Origin: Paenisporosarcina sp. TG20
GTDB lineage: Bacteria; Bacillota; Bacilli; Bacillales_A; Planococcaceae
DNA length: 46,716 nt
Direction of reading: 5' to 3'
Assembly (NCBI RefSeq): GCF_000286315.1
Contig: NZ_ALJG01000358.1
Coordinates: forward strand, 1-46,716
Part shown: positions 27,968-38,951 of the stretch, one piece after another
Position numbering within the stretch: the first letter of the stretch is position 1
Layout of the letters: each line of letters begins with the position of its first letter
Position numbers and translations under genes: made by a program
The notes under the pieces: model-generated
What the model saw: only the letters and a program-made list of their open reading frames with translations
The model's database searches: none
Told to the model about the DNA's origin: nothing

Positions 27968-28498
27968 TTACCGTTTAGATTTTGGTGATGATATTATCTC
28001 GGAAAAAATAATTGCTTGAATCAAATTCTTTTCAGTTGTAGGTACAAGGAAAGAAGGATTTGATTCTTTAACAACGGTTTCAACTGGATTATGTGTTGAA
28101 AGTCTTCCCGATCTTCTTGTTTTTTGAATTTTTTCTAATTGTTCTTTTAACGTTGGAGCTTGCACTTGACTCATTGGTTCTCGAGCGTCAGGTGCTGTTT
28201 GTGTTCTAGACTGTAACTCTCGAGCGTTAGGTGCTGTTTGTGTTCTAGACTGCAACTCTCGAGCGTTAGGTGCTGTTTGTGTTCTAGACTGCGACTCTCG
28301 AGCGTTAGGTGCTGTTTGTGTTCTAGACTGTCTATCAGGTATCTGTTTTTCTTCATAAGTTTCTTTTGCATAACCTTCATCTCTTGTTTCATTCCGTTGA
28401 TCCAAAGGTTTTGACATGGATGGTTCATCAACCGGTTTTTTACGTTTAGAGATCACATTAATGATAAATGCAATAATCGCAAAAATAATAATTTCCAC
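27968..28498 (-). CDS. Unknown single-pass membrane protein with 13-residue repeats
   Basis: A 176-residue protein at the position of B. subtilis yqfB, between floA and yqfC. I do not recognise its family. Residues 1-15 form a hydrophobic anchor (EIIIFAIIAFIINVI) followed by KRKKP, so the rest is probably cytosolic. The middle has four near-identical 13-residue repeats (SRTQTAPNARELQ), encoded by a 39-bp tandem array. The C-terminal part (LKEQLEKIQKTRRSGR, then NLIQAIIFSEIISSPKSKR) is charged and amphipathic. The GTG start has GGAGGG eight bases upstream. Co-transcribed with floA. Confidence 0.75.
   Translation of the reverse strand: MEIIIFAIIAFIINVISKRKKPVDEPSMSKPLDQRNETRDEGYAKETYEEKQIPDRQSRTQTAPNARESQSRTQTAPNARELQSRTQTAPNARELQSRTQTAPDAREPMSQVQAPTLKEQLEKIQKTRRSGRLSTHNPVETVVKESNPSFLVPTTEKNLIQAIIFSEIISSPKSKR
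28180..28335 (-). repeat. 39-bp coding tandem repeat (4 copies)
   Basis: Copies start at 28180, 28219, 28258 and 28297 with only a few substitutions between them. The period is a multiple of three, so copy-number change keeps the frame of the host gene. Confidence 0.9.
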
Positions 28499-28534
28499 TA
28501 TTAAATCCCTCCTTCAAGGGCTTCCTGATCAGTA

Positions 28535-29545
28535 TTAATCTTCCGTTAGATCAGTTTTTGATTTATCGCCACCAATTTTACTAATTGAATCGCGCATACT
28601 CGTATCAGATTGTATATTTTTATAATTCATATAATCCATTACACCAATATTACCACTGCGTAATGCTTCTGCCATTGCAAGTGGTATTTCGGCTTCTGCT
28701 CCAACCACTTTAGCACGCATTTCTTGAACTTTGGCAATCATTTCTTGTTCAGTAGCAACAGCCATGGCACGACGTTCTTCAGCTTTTGCTTGAGCAATTT
28801 TCTTATCTGCTTCAGCTTGTTCTGTTTGAAGTTCTGCACCAATGTTTTTACCTATATCAACGTCCGCGATATCAATGGATAGGATTTCAAAAGCAGTACC
28901 TGAATCAAGTCCTTTAGATAAAACGGTTTGAGAAATCAAGTCCGGGTTTTCAAGTACTTTTTTATGAGTTACACTAGAACCGATTGTCGATACAATCCCT
29001 TCACCTACACGGGCTACAATTGTATCTTCTCCTGCTCCACCGACCAAACGATCAATGTTTGCACGAACTGTAATTCGAGCTTTTGCTTTCACTTCAATAC
29101 CGTCCATCGCCACACCAGCAATAAATGGTGTTTCAATCACTTTCGGGTTTACGGACATTTGTACAGCTTCTAATACGTCACGACCAGCTAAATCAATTGC
29201 TGCAGCACGTTCAAATGGTAATTCTATGTTTGCTCTATGAGCGGCAATCAATGCATTAACCACACGGTCAACATTACCACCTGCTAAATAGTGACTTTCT
29301 AACTGATTAATTGTTACAGAAAGACCTGCTTTTCTTGCTTTAATTAACGGGTTTACGATTCGTGCAGGAATAACTCGGCGTAATCTCATCCCCACTAGTG
29401 TGAATATGCTAACTCGAACTCCAGCTGCTATTGCAGAAATCCATAACGCGATTGGAACAAACGTTAAAAATATCGCTAATAAAATAAATGCAGCTATTAC
29501 GGCAAAGATTATACCAATTGCGCTTCCTGTAATTCCTTCAATCAT
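28535..29545 (-). CDS. floA: Flotillin-like protein FloA
   Basis: A 336-residue SPFH-domain membrane scaffold (YqfA). An N-terminal hydrophobic hairpin (about residues 8-45) is followed by the SPFH core ([20 protein letters not shown]-like region) and a coiled, Glu/Ala-rich stretch ([21 protein letters not shown]). It organises membrane microdomains and fluidity. It overlaps nfeD by four bases (ATGA), as in the sigma-W-controlled yqeZ-yqfA operon. Confidence 0.95.
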   Translation of the reverse strand: MIEGITGSAIGIIFAVIAAFILLAIFLTFVPIALWISAIAAGVRVSIFTLVGMRLRRVIPARIVNPLIKARKAGLSVTINQLESHYLAGGNVDRVVNALIAAHRANIELPFERAAAIDLAGRDVLEAVQMSVNPKVIETPFIAGVAMDGIEVKAKARITVRANIDRLVGGAGEDTIVARVGEGIVSTIGSSVTHKKVLENPDLISQTVLSKGLDSGTAFEILSIDIADVDIGKNIGAELQTEQAEADKKIAQAKAEERRAMAVATEQEMIAKVQEMRAKVVGAEAEIPLAMAEALRSGNIGVMDYMNYKNIQSDTSMRDSISKIGGDKSKTDLTED

Positions 29546-30870
29546 TCTTCTTCGACTCCTTCTGTGACTTCTCGAACTACAATCCGAGAGCCTTCAACTT
29601 TTATAACTTTTACTACTTTAACCGAATTGATATACCCACCTTCAGTAACTGCATCAAGTCGTTCACCATTTAACATAATCGTGCCCGAAGGACGAAGAGG
29701 TGTCATACTTATTCCCATTTTACCAACTATTTCTGAACGGTTAACGTTCGAAACATAACCTTGATCCGATTGTGTTGAATCCTTCAAAATTATCTTGTTG
29801 AATAGGTTCATGTTCTTTCCAAAGAACTTCATTAGGATCACCATTCCCACAATTGCGACAACTAACGCGATTATCACGGCTATTCCCATGTGAACCACAT
29901 TACCACCCGCAAGAAGTATACTACCAATAATTAATGCTAAGCCTATTATACCTAAAATTCCACCTGGGAGGAAAAGTTCTACCACCACAAGTCCTAGTCC
30001 GAGAACAAACAGCAGTATGGATTCATAACCAGCAAGACCTGCGACCATATGACCAAAGAAGAAGAGGCCAATAGAGGATAATCCCATGATACCAGCAATA
30101 CCGAAACCAGGCGAATACAATTCTACAATCAATCCTAGACTAGCAATGGACAAAAGAATAGGAACGATAATTGGATTTGTAATAAAACGAGCTACCTTTT
30201 CAGCCATTGTTTCATTTACTGAAGTAACGTTTGCATCTGACAAATTTAACTCTTTGAGTAATTCTTTGAACGAAGCAACCGTACCCTCTGAATACCCCAC
30301 TTCTAAGGCTTCACTTGCTGACAATGTTAGTAGTTTTCCAGTCGGTGCACGATATTGTGGTATATCTACTGATTTGTCTGCCATTGCAAGAGCATATTTG
30401 GGATCCCGTTTAGAAGACTCTGCTGCTGTTTTCATAGCCGTAGACCATGCACTAACCGCCTTATCCTCCGCAGCATTCCCCGCACCGTCTATGACTGCTG
30501 CAGCTCCAATACGACCGTTTGGTACCATGTAAATTTTATCTGCATATAAAGCGATAAAAGCACCAGCAGATAATGCATCACGATCTATGAAAGCAATAGT
30601 GGTTAAGGGAGTTTCATCCATTAACTGTGCAATGTCTGTTGCAGAGTCAACAAATCCACCAGGAGTGTCGATATCTAAAATAACTACATCGGCTCCAGTC
30701 TCTTCTGCTTCTTCAAAAGCTCGTTGTAAAAATGCATATAATCCCTTTTCAACTTCATCTTTAATTGGAATTCTATAAACTTCTGATGCGCTTACCGGTA
30801 AACTAGGCAAGATAAATAGAGCAGAAACTAAAAGCAATAGAAAGCCACTAATTACCCGCGTCCATTTCAT
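29542..30870 (-). CDS. nfeD: NfeD family membrane serine protease
   Basis: A 442-residue NfeD1b protein (YqeZ). Residues 1-28 are a signal sequence. The ClpP-like protease domain (about 30-210) has [12 protein letters not shown] and the likely catalytic serine in [11 protein letters not shown]. Four to five membrane helices lie at about 230-355, and a soluble OB-fold ends the protein ([29 protein letters not shown]). It works with the flotillin encoded next to it. AAGGAGG precedes the ATG and a sigma-W-type promoter lies upstream. Confidence 0.93.
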   Translation of the reverse strand: MKWTRVISGFLLLLVSALFILPSLPVSASEVYRIPIKDEVEKGLYAFLQRAFEEAEETGADVVILDIDTPGGFVDSATDIAQLMDETPLTTIAFIDRDALSAGAFIALYADKIYMVPNGRIGAAAVIDGAGNAAEDKAVSAWSTAMKTAAESSKRDPKYALAMADKSVDIPQYRAPTGKLLTLSASEALEVGYSEGTVASFKELLKELNLSDANVTSVNETMAEKVARFITNPIIVPILLSIASLGLIVELYSPGFGIAGIMGLSSIGLFFFGHMVAGLAGYESILLFVLGLGLVVVELFLPGGILGIIGLALIIGSILLAGGNVVHMGIAVIIALVVAIVGMVILMKFFGKNMNLFNKIILKDSTQSDQGYVSNVNRSEIVGKMGISMTPLRPSGTIMLNGERLDAVTEGGYINSVKVVKVIKVEGSRIVVREVTEGVEEE

Positions 30871-30915
30871 AACGATCCTCCTTATCTATGTACAAATAGT
30901 TCTCCCTATAGTATG

Positions 30916-30941
30916 TACGGATTACTCACAAAAAAGTTTCA
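30916..30941 (-). promoter_or_regulatory. Sigma-W-type ECF promoter of nfeD-floA
   Basis: On the minus strand TGAAAC (30941-30936), a 16-base spacer and CGTA (30919-30916) match the sigma-W consensus exactly. The orthologous yqeZ-yqfA operon is sigma-W-dependent in B. subtilis, so this links the operon to envelope stress. Confidence 0.85.
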
Positions 30942-30942
30942 T

Positions 30943-30985
30943 AAAATAAAATAAACCGAAAAATCAAAGGATTTTTCGGTTTACA
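30943..30985 (-). terminator. Terminator of rpsU
   Basis: The arms AAACCGAAAAATC and GATTTTTCGGTTT are perfect over 13 bp with a four-base loop, followed on the minus strand by TATTTTATTTTATG. It ends the rpsU transcript before the nfeD promoter. Confidence 0.85.
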
Positions 30986-31047
30986 TATTGGTTTACTTTA
31001 ATCATCAAGTAGTACGTGTTAAGAACGTAGGGACTATAGGGATTCGA

Positions 31048-31137
31048 TCACTCACGTTTACGCGTAACTTCTGATTTTCTTTCTACGCTTGGGTTATTCA
31101 TGAAATCACGATTATAAACCTTGGGTATATTCGTAAA
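31048..31137 (-). pseudogene. Decayed in-frame duplicate of the 3' half of rpsU
   Basis: Directly after the rpsU stop, and in the same frame, 29 codons read FTNIPKVYNRDFMNNPSV then ERKSEVTRKRE and stop (TGA at 31050-31048). This aligns without gaps to S21 [16 protein letters not shown] and, with a two-residue gap, to its basic tail. It is clearly a tandem duplication of about 90 bases that has since drifted. It has no start codon of its own and is probably not translated except by stop-codon readthrough. Confidence 0.85.
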
Positions 31138-31311
31138 TTAGAATTTACGTTTACGCGCAGCTTCTGATTTCTTTTTACGTTTTACACTTGGTTTATCATA
31201 GAATTCGCGTTTTCTAACCTCTTGTATTGTTCCACTTTTAGAAACAGTACGTTTGAAGCGTCGAAGAGCATCTTCAAGCGATTCGTTTTTGCGAACGACA
31301 GTTTTTGACAT
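31138..31311 (-). CDS. rpsU: 30S ribosomal protein S21
   Basis: A 57-residue, very basic protein with the S21 pattern [32 protein letters not shown] and a Lys/Arg tail. The ATG at 31311 has GGAGGG upstream; longer starts lack support. It has its own sigma-A promoter. In B. subtilis yqeY follows rpsU; here yqeY is absent and a decayed copy of the rpsU tail lies in its place. Confidence 0.95.
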   Translation of the reverse strand: MSKTVVRKNESLEDALRRFKRTVSKSGTIQEVRKREFYDKPSVKRKKKSEAARKRKF

Positions 31312-31342
31312 CTCTTTTTCCCTCCCTCCGAACACACGTCAA

Positions 31343-31363
31343 TACATAACCTAGTGTTATGTA
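31343..31363 (-). other. Hairpin at the 5' end of the rpsU mRNA
   Basis: TACATAAC and GTTATGTA form a perfect 8-bp stem with a five-base loop starting within a base or so of the predicted transcription start. There is no T-run. It could protect the mRNA 5' end or regulate rpsU. Confidence 0.5.
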
Positions 31364-31370
31364 CTCTAAG

Positions 31371-31399
31371 ATTATATCGTATCAAATCATTTTGGTCAA
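31371..31399 (-). promoter_or_regulatory. Promoter of rpsU
   Basis: On the minus strand TTGACC (31399-31394), a 17-base spacer and perfect TATAAT (31376-31371). Confidence 0.8.
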
Positions 31400-31413
31400 T
31401 ACATTATCAATAT

Positions 31414-32085
31414 TTAATAGTCTGAATTAGAAACTAACCCTTGCATGATTTGAACCCCTGAGCTTGCACCAATTCTTGTAGCTCCAGCTTCAATCATTTT
31501 TTGAACATCTTCTAGACTACGAACGCCTCCAGAGGCTTTAACACCTAAGTCTGGCCCTACCACTTCACGCATAAGGGCAACGTCTTCAAATGTTGCTCCT
31601 CCCGTTGAAAACCCGGTAGATGTTTTAACGAAGTCCGCTCCAACTTCTTTAGAAATTTGACTTGCTATTTTTATTTCTTCTTTTGATAGTAAACAAGTTT
31701 CTAAAATAACCTTAACAATTGCTTTTCCTTTTGCTGCATTTACTACCGCTCCAATGTCACGTTTTACTAAATCCAGATCTTGTGATTTTAATGCACCAAT
31801 ATTTATTACCATATCAATCTCACCAGCACCATTATTAATTGCATCCGAAGTTTCAAATGCTTTCGTTTCGGGTGTTGAAGCACCTAGTGGGAAGCCAATA
31901 ACTGTACATACTTTTACAGGAGTTCCTGTCAAAAGTTCAGCAGAAGTTTTTACCCAAGTCGGATTTACACAAACAGAAGCAAATGTGAATTCTTTCGCTT
32001 CTGCACAGAGCTTTTCAATTTGCTCTTTTGTTGCTTGAGGTTTTAATAAAGTATGATCAATCATTGAAGCAATATTTGTAGTCAA
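31414..32085 (-). CDS. deoC: Deoxyribose-phosphate aldolase
   Basis: A 223-residue class I aldolase that splits deoxyribose-5-phosphate to acetaldehyde and glyceraldehyde-3-phosphate in nucleoside catabolism. Motifs: [33 protein letters not shown] and the Schiff-base lysine in [15 protein letters not shown]. The start is TTG at 32085 with AAAGGGTG seven bases upstream. It lies between rpsU and rsmE, where B. subtilis has mtaB (yqeV); no deo regulator or transporter is beside it. A terminator separates it from rsmE. Confidence 0.93.
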   Translation of the reverse strand: MTTNIASMIDHTLLKPQATKEQIEKLCAEAKEFTFASVCVNPTWVKTSAELLTGTPVKVCTVIGFPLGASTPETKAFETSDAINNGAGEIDMVINIGALKSQDLDLVKRDIGAVVNAAKGKAIVKVILETCLLSKEEIKIASQISKEVGADFVKTSTGFSTGGATFEDVALMREVVGPDLGVKASGGVRSLEDVQKMIEAGATRIGASSGVQIMQGLVSNSDY

Positions 32086-32151
32086 ATGGTTTCACCCTTT
32101 CGGAAGTTGTCCGTACTTCTATACTTTACCACTATTTATGTTTCTATTCTT

Positions 32152-32190
32152 TAAAAAAGATCCAGTACAAGAAAATGTACTGGATATAAA
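32152..32190 (-). terminator. Terminator of the hrcA-dnaK operon
   Basis: ATCCAGTAC and GTACTGGAT (loop of eight) lie right after the rsmE stop and are followed on the minus strand by TTTTTTAAAG. Confidence 0.8.
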
Positions 32191-32192
32191 AA

Positions 32193-32930
32193 TTATTCGA
32201 ATTCGTAAGATATTGCTGAGAGCACATAAAGAGGAGCAGTTTCTGCTCTTAGGATCCGGGGTCCTAATGAAATTGTTTGGAACCCCTGATCTATTAGCGC
32301 TTGTATTTCATTCCTAGTTAATCCACCTTCAGGTCCAAAGACTATACAAATGGACTGTTTATCATGCACTTTTGATAGTATTTCAGCAAATTGTGTTCTC
32401 TTTTCTTGTTTCGCATCTTCTTCATCAGCTACGAGTAATACATCATACTTATTGACCTGTTGAAGAAGCTCTTTGAAAGACAAGATATCATGAACTAACG
32501 GAATACTATTTCGATGGGATTGTTCCGCCGCTTCTTTGGCAATTTTTTGCAATCTTTGTTGCTTTTTCTGCCCTTTTTGTGCATCCCATTTTACGATTGA
32601 GCGTTCTGCTTCAAAGAGAATTAATTCGTGCATGCCGAGCTCAGTCGCTTTTTGTGTAATCAAATCTAATTTCTCACCTTTAGGTAAACCACAACAAATA
32701 GTAACAAGTTTCGGCAATTCATTCGAACGTAAAGAATCAGTTGATTTTTTCACTCGTACATCAAAGCCTTCATAACCTTCAATAATTGCTTTAAAGGCTT
32801 GACCTTCTGAAACGACAATTAGCTCTTGACCCTCTTGCATGCGCATGACTTTTTGAATATGTTTAGCATCATCACCTGAAATGATTGATATTCCTTCTAC
32901 AAACGGTTGGGATATAAAGTATCTCTGCAT
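32193..32930 (-). CDS. rsmE: 16S rRNA (uracil1498-N3)-methyltransferase RsmE
   Basis: A 245-residue SPOUT methyltransferase for m3U1498 of 16S rRNA. An N-terminal PUA-like part (MQRYFISQPFVEG) is followed by the trefoil-knot domain with IVFGPEGGLTRNEI and ISLGPRILRAETA. It follows prmA by six bases in the heat-shock operon, as in B. subtilis (yqeU). Confidence 0.95.
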   Translation of the reverse strand: MQRYFISQPFVEGISIISGDDAKHIQKVMRMQEGQELIVVSEGQAFKAIIEGYEGFDVRVKKSTDSLRSNELPKLVTICCGLPKGEKLDLITQKATELGMHELILFEAERSIVKWDAQKGQKKQQRLQKIAKEAAEQSHRNSIPLVHDILSFKELLQQVNKYDVLLVADEEDAKQEKRTQFAEILSKVHDKQSICIVFGPEGGLTRNEIQALIDQGFQTISLGPRILRAETAPLYVLSAISYEFE

Positions 32931-32936
32931 CTAAAA

Positions 32937-33884
32937 TTATTCCTTTAACGGTTTCATCGAAAGAATAGTAACCCAGTCTTCCATCATCATGACTTCCACA
33001 ATAACAAATCCTGCTAACTCTAGGGATTCTTTTACATCCTCTTTTTTTGCTGCAATTATTCCAGATGTAATAAACATTCCGCCCTCTTTAACTACTTGAA
33101 ATGCATCATTTGTAAATGACATAATAATTTCCGCTAATATGTTTGCTACTACCACGTCCGATGGTTCTTTGACAGTGTCGAGTAAGTTACCTTGGACAAC
33201 ATCCGTAGTTTCTTGAACTTTGTTTAGTTTGACATTTATTGTTGCAGAACGTACTGCTACTTCGTCTAAATCAATAGCATGGACATGTTTTGCACCAAGT
33301 AATGCCGCTCCAATAGCTAAAACGCCAGAACCAGTACCTATATCGGTAACATAGTCTCCTGGTTTAACGGTCTTTTCGAGTGCTTGAAGGCACATTACCG
33401 TGGTTGGATGTGTACCTGTCCCAAACGCCATACCAGGATCAAGTTCTATTATTAGCTCGTCAGTCGATACCGGTTCGTACGTTTCCCAAGTTGGCACTAT
33501 GGTAAAGCGTTCAGAAATTTTCACAGGGTGATAGTACTTTTTCCATGCTGTGGCCCATTCTTCTTCATTCACTTCACTAATACTTAATTCATTTTCACCA
33601 ATGTTGATATCATAGTTGATTAGGTTTTTGATCGCGAGCTTCACTTCTTCTACTGTTTCCCCAAGAAAACTTGTAACAGGTAGATAAGCTTTAAGAATGA
33701 CACCTTCTGCTGGAAAATCATTAGGATCAAGATCATAAATTTCACCGAACATATCTTCACGTTCACGTGCAAATTCCTTTGAGTCCTCAATAACCACTCC
33801 ACTAGCGCCTGACTCGTGCAAAATATTTGAAACTGCTTCTACTGCTTCATGTGTCGTATGAATGGTTAGCTCTGACCACTTCAA
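32937..33884 (-). CDS. prmA: Ribosomal protein L11 methyltransferase PrmA
   Basis: A 315-residue methyltransferase that trimethylates L11. The N-terminal substrate-recognition domain (about 1-60) precedes the SAM fold with [15 protein letters not shown] and the NILAEII motif; [14 protein letters not shown] is the family linker. The start is TTG at 33884 ([11 protein letters not shown]), nine bases after AAGGAG. It lies 13 bases after dnaJ. Confidence 0.95.
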   Translation of the reverse strand: MKWSELTIHTTHEAVEAVSNILHESGASGVVIEDSKEFAREREDMFGEIYDLDPNDFPAEGVILKAYLPVTSFLGETVEEVKLAIKNLINYDINIGENELSISEVNEEEWATAWKKYYHPVKISERFTIVPTWETYEPVSTDELIIELDPGMAFGTGTHPTTVMCLQALEKTVKPGDYVTDIGTGSGVLAIGAALLGAKHVHAIDLDEVAVRSATINVKLNKVQETTDVVQGNLLDTVKEPSDVVVANILAEIIMSFTNDAFQVVKEGGMFITSGIIAAKKEDVKESLELAGFVIVEVMMMEDWVTILSMKPLKE

Positions 33885-33897
33885 CTACGTCAACTCC

Positions 33898-35013
33898 TTA
33901 ATCACCTTTTATTGTACGTTTGATTTTTGCAAATAATGAACTATCTTGTTCTTCTGGAATATCTCCACTTATTTGAGCAAAATCACGAAGTATTTGTTTT
34001 TGTTTTTCAGTTAATTTAGAAGGTGTAATTACTTTTACCACAACGTGTTGATCACCTGTTCCATAACCTTGAACATTTTTAACACCTTTGCCTTTTAATC
34101 TGAAATTTGTACCTGATTGAGTACCTGCTGGAATTTTAAGTTTCACTTTTCCATGAATTGTTTGTACCTCAATTTCGTCACCTAACGATGCTTGAGGGAA
34201 TGTTAATTTCAATTCAAAGTAAATGTCATCCCCATCACGTTCAAACCTTGCATGTGGTCTTACTCGGAATAAGACATATAAGTCTCCTGCTGGACCACCG
34301 TTTTTACCGGCTTCTCCTTGACCTGTCATACGTAATTGTTGCCCATCATCAACACCTGCAGGTATTGAGACTTTAATTTTTTTACGTTTTGTTACTTTAC
34401 CTTGACCGTGGCAAGTAGAACATTTTTCTTTAATTAACTTGCCTGACCCTTGACAATGATGACACGCTCTACGATTAACCATACGACCAAATGGAGTATC
34501 TTGCGTGACGTTTAGTTGACCTGTCCCTTGACAATGGTGACACGTTTCTGGAGTTGTTCCAGGTTTTGCTCCATTCCCATGACAAGTTTCACAAGTCTCA
34601 TCTTTTGGTATTTCTATTTCAGTTTCTTTTCCAAACACAGCATCTTCAAAATCAATGGTCATTGAATATTGCAAGTCTTCTCCTTTACGTGGTGCATTAG
34701 GGTCACGGCGTCGTGAACCCCCACCACCAAAGAATGAACTAAAGATATCGTCAAATCCGAAACCATCGGCTCCTCCGCCTCCAAATCCTTGATTTGGACT
34801 CGCATGACCAAATTGATCATATTGAGATTTCTTTTGACTATCACTTAATACTTCATAAGCTTCTGTAATTTCTTTAAATTTATCTACAGCATTTGATTCT
34901 TTATTAATATCTGGATGGAATTTCTTTGACAATGTACGATACGCTTTTTTTATTTCTTCTTTTGATGCACTTTTCGTAACACCAAGTACCTCATAATAAT
35001 CTCTTTTACTCAT
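33898..35013 (-). CDS. dnaJ: Chaperone protein DnaJ
   Basis: A 371-residue type I J-protein. The J domain has HPD in KKFHPDINK, the Gly/Phe region is at about 70-110, and the zinc domain has four CxxCxGxG repeats ([32 protein letters not shown]). It stimulates DnaK. Separated from dnaK by about 400 bases carrying a dispersed repeat. Confidence 0.97.
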   Translation of the reverse strand: MSKRDYYEVLGVTKSASKEEIKKAYRTLSKKFHPDINKESNAVDKFKEITEAYEVLSDSQKKSQYDQFGHASPNQGFGGGGADGFGFDDIFSSFFGGGGSRRRDPNAPRKGEDLQYSMTIDFEDAVFGKETEIEIPKDETCETCHGNGAKPGTTPETCHHCQGTGQLNVTQDTPFGRMVNRRACHHCQGSGKLIKEKCSTCHGQGKVTKRKKIKVSIPAGVDDGQQLRMTGQGEAGKNGGPAGDLYVLFRVRPHARFERDGDDIYFELKLTFPQASLGDEIEVQTIHGKVKLKIPAGTQSGTNFRLKGKGVKNVQGYGTGDQHVVVKVITPSKLTEKQKQILRDFAQISGDIPEEQDSSLFAKIKRTIKGD

Positions 35014-35366
35014 TCGTCACACTCCTGCTTAAACTTTTCACAAAAAGTTGCCTCTCACTGAGGTTTCCCACTGAATAAGTCGCAACTATTCGGGATAATT
35101 TTGTAAATATTTTAATTTTTTATGTAGGTGCCTTTACGCAACCTATTATGCAATAAAGCTTATTGTAACACGTGTTTAACTTCAACGCCAAGGCATTCAG
35201 TAAAGCGTAAAGCGCATATCTAGCCCCACGCAGCGCTTGAAGGACCGAATCGAAAGCCTGCTTTTTGTATGAGTGTCTGAAGCTTAGGTACGGACTGGCA
35301 GTTGTAGCTAGACATAGCAAACCTTGAAAGATCGATAACCCATAAAAAGTTTATCTTTCTTGCAAT
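35014..35366. other. dnaK-dnaJ intergenic region with repeat
   Basis: No gene is supported. It holds a second-family dispersed repeat (35219-35318) and a GC-richer stretch around it. The 66-codon frame on the minus strand here has no ribosome-binding site and lies in the repeat. Confidence 0.55.
35219..35318. repeat. Second-family dispersed repeat inside the dnaK operon
   Basis: TCTAGCCCC, TTGAAGGACCGAA and TAGCTAGACATAGC match the order of blocks at 25422-25518. It sits between dnaK and dnaJ, downstream of the dnaK terminator. Confidence 0.65.
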
Positions 35367-35405
35367 GAAAAAGCCAAAGCTGGAAGTCCAGGCTTTGACT
35401 TTTTG
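35364..35405 (-). terminator. Terminator after dnaK
   Basis: On the minus strand AAGTCAAAGCCTGG pairs with CCAGCTTTGGCTT (one bulge, one G-T pair) and is followed by TTTTTC. It could uncouple dnaJ-prmA-rsmE from full dnaK transcription. Confidence 0.65.
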
Positions 35406-35410
35406 TTGTC

Positions 35411-37249
<1,839 letters not shown>

Positions 37250-37280
37250 CTATTTCCTCCTAGTTGATTGAAAGTTAATG

Positions 37281-37847
37281 TTATTCGTTTACTTTTACCA
37301 TAGATGCTCGAAGCACCCGTTCTTTGTATTTGTACCCTTTTTGTAACTCTTGTAACACAATTCCTGATTCTTTTAAGGCATCAGTTTCAGTCAGTACCGC
37401 TTGATGAAGATTTGGATCAAACGCCACACCTTCCGCTTCAATTACTTGCAAGCCTTCTCTTTCAGTAGCATCAACTAATGTTTTGTAAACCATTTCTAAG
37501 CCTTTTCGGAGTGAATCTGATTCTTCAGAGACAGATTCAACTTGCATTGCACGCTCGAAATTATCAAGTACTGGCAACAAGTTTGATAGCAAACTCTGTG
37601 CTTTATATTTATCCGCGGTTTCACGGTCTAATTGCGTACGACGTTTAAAGTTCTCATAATCGGCACGCAACCGTAAATGGCGATTTGTTTCTTCATCCAA
37701 TTTTTGTTGAAGTAATTCAATTTCGGTTGGTTCTACAATTTCTTCAGGAATAATTTGTTCTACTACTACCTCTTCCTCTTCTGTAAGTGGAGTAGTATCT
37801 TGATTTTCTTCGTTTATTACAGCTTCTTTTTGTTCAGATTTCGACAC
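37281..37847 (-). CDS. grpE: Nucleotide exchange factor GrpE
   Basis: A 188-residue GrpE, the ADP/ATP exchange factor of DnaK. An acidic disordered N-terminus (1-55) precedes a long coiled coil (LLQQKLDEETNRHLRLRADY) and the C-terminal beta wing (FDPNLHQAVLT, YKYKERVLRASMVKV). The start is GTG at 37847 with AAGGAGG nine bases upstream. It lies 15 bases after hrcA. Confidence 0.96.
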   Translation of the reverse strand: MSKSEQKEAVINEENQDTTPLTEEEEVVVEQIIPEEIVEPTEIELLQQKLDEETNRHLRLRADYENFKRRTQLDRETADKYKAQSLLSNLLPVLDNFERAMQVESVSEESDSLRKGLEMVYKTLVDATEREGLQVIEAEGVAFDPNLHQAVLTETDALKESGIVLQELQKGYKYKERVLRASMVKVNE

Positions 37848-37862
37848 GGTTTATTTCCTCCT

Positions 37863-38900
37863 TCATGATCGTGGGCCACCCAAAATTCGGGTTAATTCAC
37901 GAGACAAATCTCCACTCATAAGATCTAATAAAGTGACTACTCGTCGATAATCCATTCTTGTAGGACCAATAATTGCAATCGACCCCATTTGTTCTTCCCC
38001 TACGGTATAGGAAGCTGTTATGACACTACAGTCTTCCATTTCCAAAAGGGTATTCTCAGAACCAATACGAATATGAATACCGACTTGGTTCGGTGAAAAC
38101 AATTTAGAAATTTGATTAGCTTGATCCATCATGGTAATTAAACCTTGTGCTTTATGCAAGTCACTAAACTCTGGATAATGGAGCAATTTTGTTTTACCAC
38201 CGTAAAATACTTTTTCTTCTTGAGGACTTGAAATTGCTACACCAAATGACGACATCAGTTCACCATAACGACCGATATGTCGCTTTAATAACACGGCCGT
38301 TTCTTTTTCAAGAACACGTTGAATATCATGCAAATGAACACCAACTAACTGTTCATTTAAAATATTAACCGTTTTCTCAATATCCGAGGTTGTTAGTCCT
38401 TCGGGCAATTGAAACAATCGGTTTTCAACGTGACCAGAATCAGTGATGATGATTGCGACTGCAGAATCACTCGATAACGGCACTATCGAAAATCTTTTGA
38501 CTCGATGCTTACGTACATCAGGCCCAAGTAAAATTGATGTATAACTTGTCAGTTCTGACAAAATCATGGCCGTTTTCTGAATTACTTTTTCAGTCTCGGA
38601 AATACGCTCTTTAAAAACGGATTGTATTTGTTTCATGTCTTCTGTTGTAGCAAGTTGAGGAATAAGTAAATGGTCAACATAAAATCTATATCCTTTTTCA
38701 GAAGGAATTCGACCTGAAGACGTATGCGTTTTTTCCAAATAACCCAACTCTTCGAGATCAGCCATTTCATTTCGAATTGTTGCTGGACTAAAAGGAACTT
38801 CCTTTTTTTTCGAAAGTTGCCTTGACCCCACAGGTTGAGCAAATTGAATAAATTCATCTACTGTTACTTGTAGTATGAGCAATTGTCTGTTAGTTAACAA
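37863..38900 (-). CDS. hrcA: Heat-inducible transcription repressor HrcA
   Basis: A 345-residue repressor of class I heat-shock genes. The N-terminal winged helix includes QPVGSRQLSKKKEVPFSPATIRNEM and GYLEKTHTSSGRIPSEKGYRFYVDHLL. The start is TTG at 38900 (MLTNRQLLILQ), matching family starts, with AGAGGTG six bases upstream; the frame extends to a GTG at 38921 that overlaps the CIRCE operator. It binds CIRCE directly upstream and represses its own operon. Confidence 0.95.
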   Translation of the reverse strand: MLTNRQLLILQVTVDEFIQFAQPVGSRQLSKKKEVPFSPATIRNEMADLEELGYLEKTHTSSGRIPSEKGYRFYVDHLLIPQLATTEDMKQIQSVFKERISETEKVIQKTAMILSELTSYTSILLGPDVRKHRVKRFSIVPLSSDSAVAIIITDSGHVENRLFQLPEGLTTSDIEKTVNILNEQLVGVHLHDIQRVLEKETAVLLKRHIGRYGELMSSFGVAISSPQEEKVFYGGKTKLLHYPEFSDLHKAQGLITMMDQANQISKLFSPNQVGIHIRIGSENTLLEMEDCSVITASYTVGEEQMGSIAIIGPTRMDYRRVVTLLDLMSGDLSRELTRILGGPRS

Positions 38901-38914
38901 AATTATCACCTCTG

Positions 38915-38941
38915 TTAGCACTCATCTCATGCGAGTGCTAA
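38915..38941. promoter_or_regulatory. CIRCE operator (HrcA binding site)
   Basis: TTAGCACTC, nine bases, GAGTGCTAA: a perfect match to the CIRCE consensus, placed between the hrcA promoter and start codon. Confidence 0.98.
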
Positions 38942-38951
38942 TACTATACAT

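Noticed and set aside
30086-30532. 148-codon frame on the plus strand
   Set aside because: Antisense shadow of nfeD with no start signals.
35120-35320. 66-codon minus-strand frame between dnaK and dnaJ
   Set aside because: It falls in a dispersed repeat, has no ribosome-binding site and no protein-like pattern.
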